Shown: piece after piece, positions 5,628 through 7,205 of the stretch | How positions within the stretch are numbered: position 1 is the first letter of the stretch | How the letters are laid out: every line of letters begins with the position of its first letter | Assembly (NCBI GenBank): GCA_028698535.1 | Contig: JAQVDA010000034.1 | Span: forward strand, 1-7,205 | Length of the DNA stretch: 7,205 bases | Reading direction: 5' to 3' | Source of the DNA: Bacilli bacterium | GTDB taxonomy: Bacteria; Bacillota_I; Bacilli_A; RF39; UBA660 | Translations under genes and position numbers: made by a program | The notes under the pieces: generated by a model | The model's input: only the letters and a program-made list of their open reading frames with translations | Told to the model about the DNA's origin: nothing | Database searches by the model: none

Positions 5628-6500
5628 TTACTTTTTAAAGAATTGCCAAGGGTTGATAGCTACACGATGAAAAGTCAATTCAAAATGCAGGTGCGGACCG
5701 GTCGCGAAACCAGTTGAACCCATATTACCAATAACAGCTCCTTGTTTAACATCTTGGTTTTCGACTACATTTAGACTATCTAAATGAGCATAATATGAAA
5801 ATAAACCCATTCCGTGCGCAATAATAACAAAATTACCAGCCGTCGTTAAATAATCCGCGAAAACCACGCGACCAGAAGCGGTCGCCTTAACTTCGGTCCC
5901 CTTATCGTTTGCAATATCAATCCCTAAATGGCGGGTAGGCGAAGGATTATCATTAGTATAACGTTTTATACCAAACTCCGTCGTTATTCTTCCAGGTACG
6001 GGTTGAATAAATTCATGCTCCCACCAGCGCTCTTTTACATCATAACTTTGAGCCTTATTAATAGCTTGTTTATATTCATCATACGCCTTAGAACTAGTAA
6101 CTTCTTGAAATAAACTAGGTTCAACCACTAAATATTGAATAGCAAAATCTTCTTCGGCAATAGTAATTAAATAATCCTCTATTAAAGTTATATCATCGTA
6201 AATTCTAATATAATAAATACCAGGTAGTTTAGTTACCATAATGGGAATAAAACAAAACGCTTTATTATCATCATAGTATAGTTTAAAATTATCCGCCTTA
6301 ACAATATTCGTTTCGACAGTTAAGTTACTACTAGTAATATTATCAATAATAAGCTCAATATATTGCCCTTGTTTAACCATCACCGCTGAGATATTAATAT
6401 TAATTGGTAGTAACTTCTCTATCTTACTAAAGCTAGTCCGCCATATTAATAATCCGATGCTGAGTAAAACAATTATGATTACTGAAAATCTTTTTTTCAT
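5628..6500 (-). CDS. Membrane-anchored M23 (LytM-type) zinc metallopeptidase
   Basis: The gene encodes 290 residues from ATG 6500. The N-terminus has a basic stretch and one hydrophobic segment (about 5-20), so the enzyme is anchored or secreted. Residues about 32-115 are beta-rich and Ig-like, and a helical linker (130-160) follows. The M23 domain occupies about 165-288. It has the full catalytic set: His191 and Asp195 in RHLGIDIAN, His239 in YYAHL, and His270/His272 in GPHLHFE. By analogy with LytM, His191, Asp195 and His272 bind zinc. These enzymes cut peptide bonds in peptidoglycan cross-bridges or stem peptides, so the host very likely has a wall. AGAGG (6506-6510) lies five bases before the start. 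The next gene, with its own promoter, begins 56 bases beyond the stop. No terminator is seen between them. M23 homologues also act in sporulation (SpoIIQ-type), but those are often catalytically degenerate, unlike this one. Confidence 0.93.
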   Translation of the reverse strand: MKKRFSVIIIVLLSIGLLIWRTSFSKIEKLLPININISAVMVKQGQYIELIIDNITSSNLTVETNIVKADNFKLYYDDNKAFCFIPIMVTKLPGIYYIRIYDDITLIEDYLITIAEEDFAIQYLVVEPSLFQEVTSSKAYDEYKQAINKAQSYDVKERWWEHEFIQPVPGRITTEFGIKRYTNDNPSPTRHLGIDIANDKGTEVKATASGRVVFADYLTTAGNFVIIAHGMGLFSYYAHLDSLNVVENQDVKQGAVIGNMGSTGFATGPHLHFELTFHRVAINPWQFFKK

Positions 6501-6536
6501 AATAACCTCTTTGTTTTTGTTTGTTTAACTCCTTAT

Positions 6537-6548
6537 TAATATATATTA
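6537..6548. repeat. 12-base AT palindrome upstream of the M23 gene
   Basis: TAATATATATTA is a perfect palindrome in the 94-base gap between the metallophosphoesterase and M23 genes. On the - strand it contains -10-like hexamers (TATATT/TAATAT). It may be a promoter element or operator, but in such AT-rich DNA it could be chance. Confidence 0.3.
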
Positions 6549-6594
6549 CCCATAGTACTAAAATAATTAATTACATTTTTATTATTTTTAAAAT

Positions 6595-7205
6595 TTATTT
6601 TCTAAGTACAACGCCACGATCTTTATAGCCTTGTTCAACCTTTGTCATATTTCTATACATACCTTCTTTAATCTCATATCTATAAATATCTGGTTCTAGA
6701 TTCTCATTAATATCTTCAAGTTCTTTTTCTATATCGTAAGAAGTTCTTATAAATTGAAAGGATATCGCGTCACCATAATTTTTTTCATTATATTTACCTT
6801 CTACAATTACATAATGAGCATTAGTTGTTTCTCTCTTATCGCTATCAAAATCTGATTTTCTAATAACATCAAATGCGTTTCCAACACTACCAGCATTTAT
6901 AAGCGTTTTATTATAAAGTTTATCTAAATATTGATGGTGAATATGCCCATAAATAACTATATCGGCCATTTCTTGAGAACGGGTGTTAGAACTAGGGTCA
7001 AACATTTTAGATTTCTTTTCTATTGTATCAAGATTTAATACAACTTCATTATCTTTTACTGGGGTGGCATGAAATAATCTTACAAGACTGCCACTCATAT
7101 AAAACTCGTAACAAAAAGGTAATGATTGTAAATATTTTCTATTTTCTTCGGTTAATAATTCTCTATTCCACTTAATTCTTTTCTGCTCCATTTCTGATAG
7201 TTTTT
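6595..7205 (-). CDS. Calcineurin-like metallophosphoesterase (5' partial)
   Basis: The C-terminal part of a calcineurin-like phosphoesterase runs off the right edge. An ATG at 7191 is in frame, but the frame stays open to base 7205 (residues KLSE precede it), no ribosome site stands before it, and the family's N-terminal metal motifs (DxH, GDxxD, GNHD) are missing, so the true start lies outside. Visible family marks, numbered from that ATG, are the WNRELLTEENRKYLQSLP helix that precedes the core strand, His41 in FHATP, the metal-binding GHIHHQ (His83, His85) and INAGSVG (99-104), matching the NPGSxG motif of the YfcE-like group. These enzymes hydrolyse phosphodiesters or phosphomonoesters with two metal ions; substrates vary and cannot be read here. 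The acidic C-terminal extension (about 150-198) is less typical. No clear terminator follows, so transcription may continue into the M23 gene. Confidence 0.88.
   Translation of the reverse strand, partial: KLSEMEQKRIKWNRELLTEENRKYLQSLPFCYEFYMSGSLVRLFHATPVKDNEVVLNLDTIEKKSKMFDPSSNTRSQEMADIVIYGHIHHQYLDKLYNKTLINAGSVGNAFDVIRKSDFDSDKRETTNAHYVIVEGKYNEKNYGDAISFQFIRTSYDIEKELEDINENLEPDIYRYEIKEGMYRNMTKVEQGYKDRGVVLRK

Noticed and set aside
5928..6113. + strand open frame of 61 codons
   Set aside because: Antisense to the M23 peptidase, which has complete catalytic motifs in the other strand.
6554..6561. Short palindrome TAGTACTA in the gap before the M23 gene
   Set aside because: Eight bases only, with no stem-loop or T-run; expected by chance in AT-rich sequence.
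1..7205. Mycoplasma-type genetic code (TGA as Trp), suggested by AT-richness and the absence of TGA stops
   Set aside because: Tryptophans checked are all TGG, and the genes are intact under the standard bacterial code. Nine TAA/TAG stops are too few to infer reassignment.

Overview
The window is AT-rich bacterial DNA. It has strong Shine-Dalgarno sites (AGGAGG-type), TATAAT-like promoters, U-tract terminators, and only TAA/TAG stops in the genes seen. Envelope genes (LysM, M23 peptidase, a membrane-anchored thioredoxin-like protein, a YokE-like PH domain) together with this base composition suggest a low-GC Bacillota, probably a Bacilli/Erysipelotrichia-like or Mycoplasmatota-neighbouring lineage that still handles peptidoglycan. 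Tryptophan is written TGG, so nothing calls for genetic code 4. The lineage is inference; no rRNA or marker gene is present.

Layout. Positions 1-957 (+ strand) hold two tandem, clearly paralogous dCTP-deaminase-fold genes; the first is cut by the window edge. Everything after that is on the - strand. Reading in the direction of transcription from the right edge: a metallophosphoesterase (6595-7205, N-terminus outside the window); a membrane-anchored M23 metallopeptidase (5628-6500); then a probable four-gene unit from a good promoter at 5591-5619, comprising a membrane-anchored thioredoxin-like protein (5089-5571), a YokE-like PH-domain protein (4624-5070), a membrane-anchored beta-rich protein (3277-4584) and a triple-LysM protein (2748-3227), closed by a strong terminator at 2686-2726. 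Next comes a polytopic membrane protein with its own -10 box (1035-2639), whose terminator begins at its stop codon and faces the end of the dCTP deaminase pair.

The most striking observation is in the dCTP deaminase pair. The copies are about 52% identical over 117 ungapped positions, by hand count. Copy 1 keeps the hairpin aspartate and the catalytic glutamate but has lost the Ser and Arg of the GRSSxxR motif. Copy 2 keeps GRSSxxR but has Trp and Gly in place of the Asp and Glu. Because active sites in this family lie between subunits of a trimer, this reciprocal loss predicts an obligate heteromeric enzyme with split active sites. The - strand genes look like an uncharacterised envelope cluster: wall-binding, wall-cleaving and thiol-redox proteins alongside two unrecognised membrane proteins. 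No stretch over 300 bases lacks a gene. I saw no tRNA, rRNA, CRISPR array or insertion sequence.
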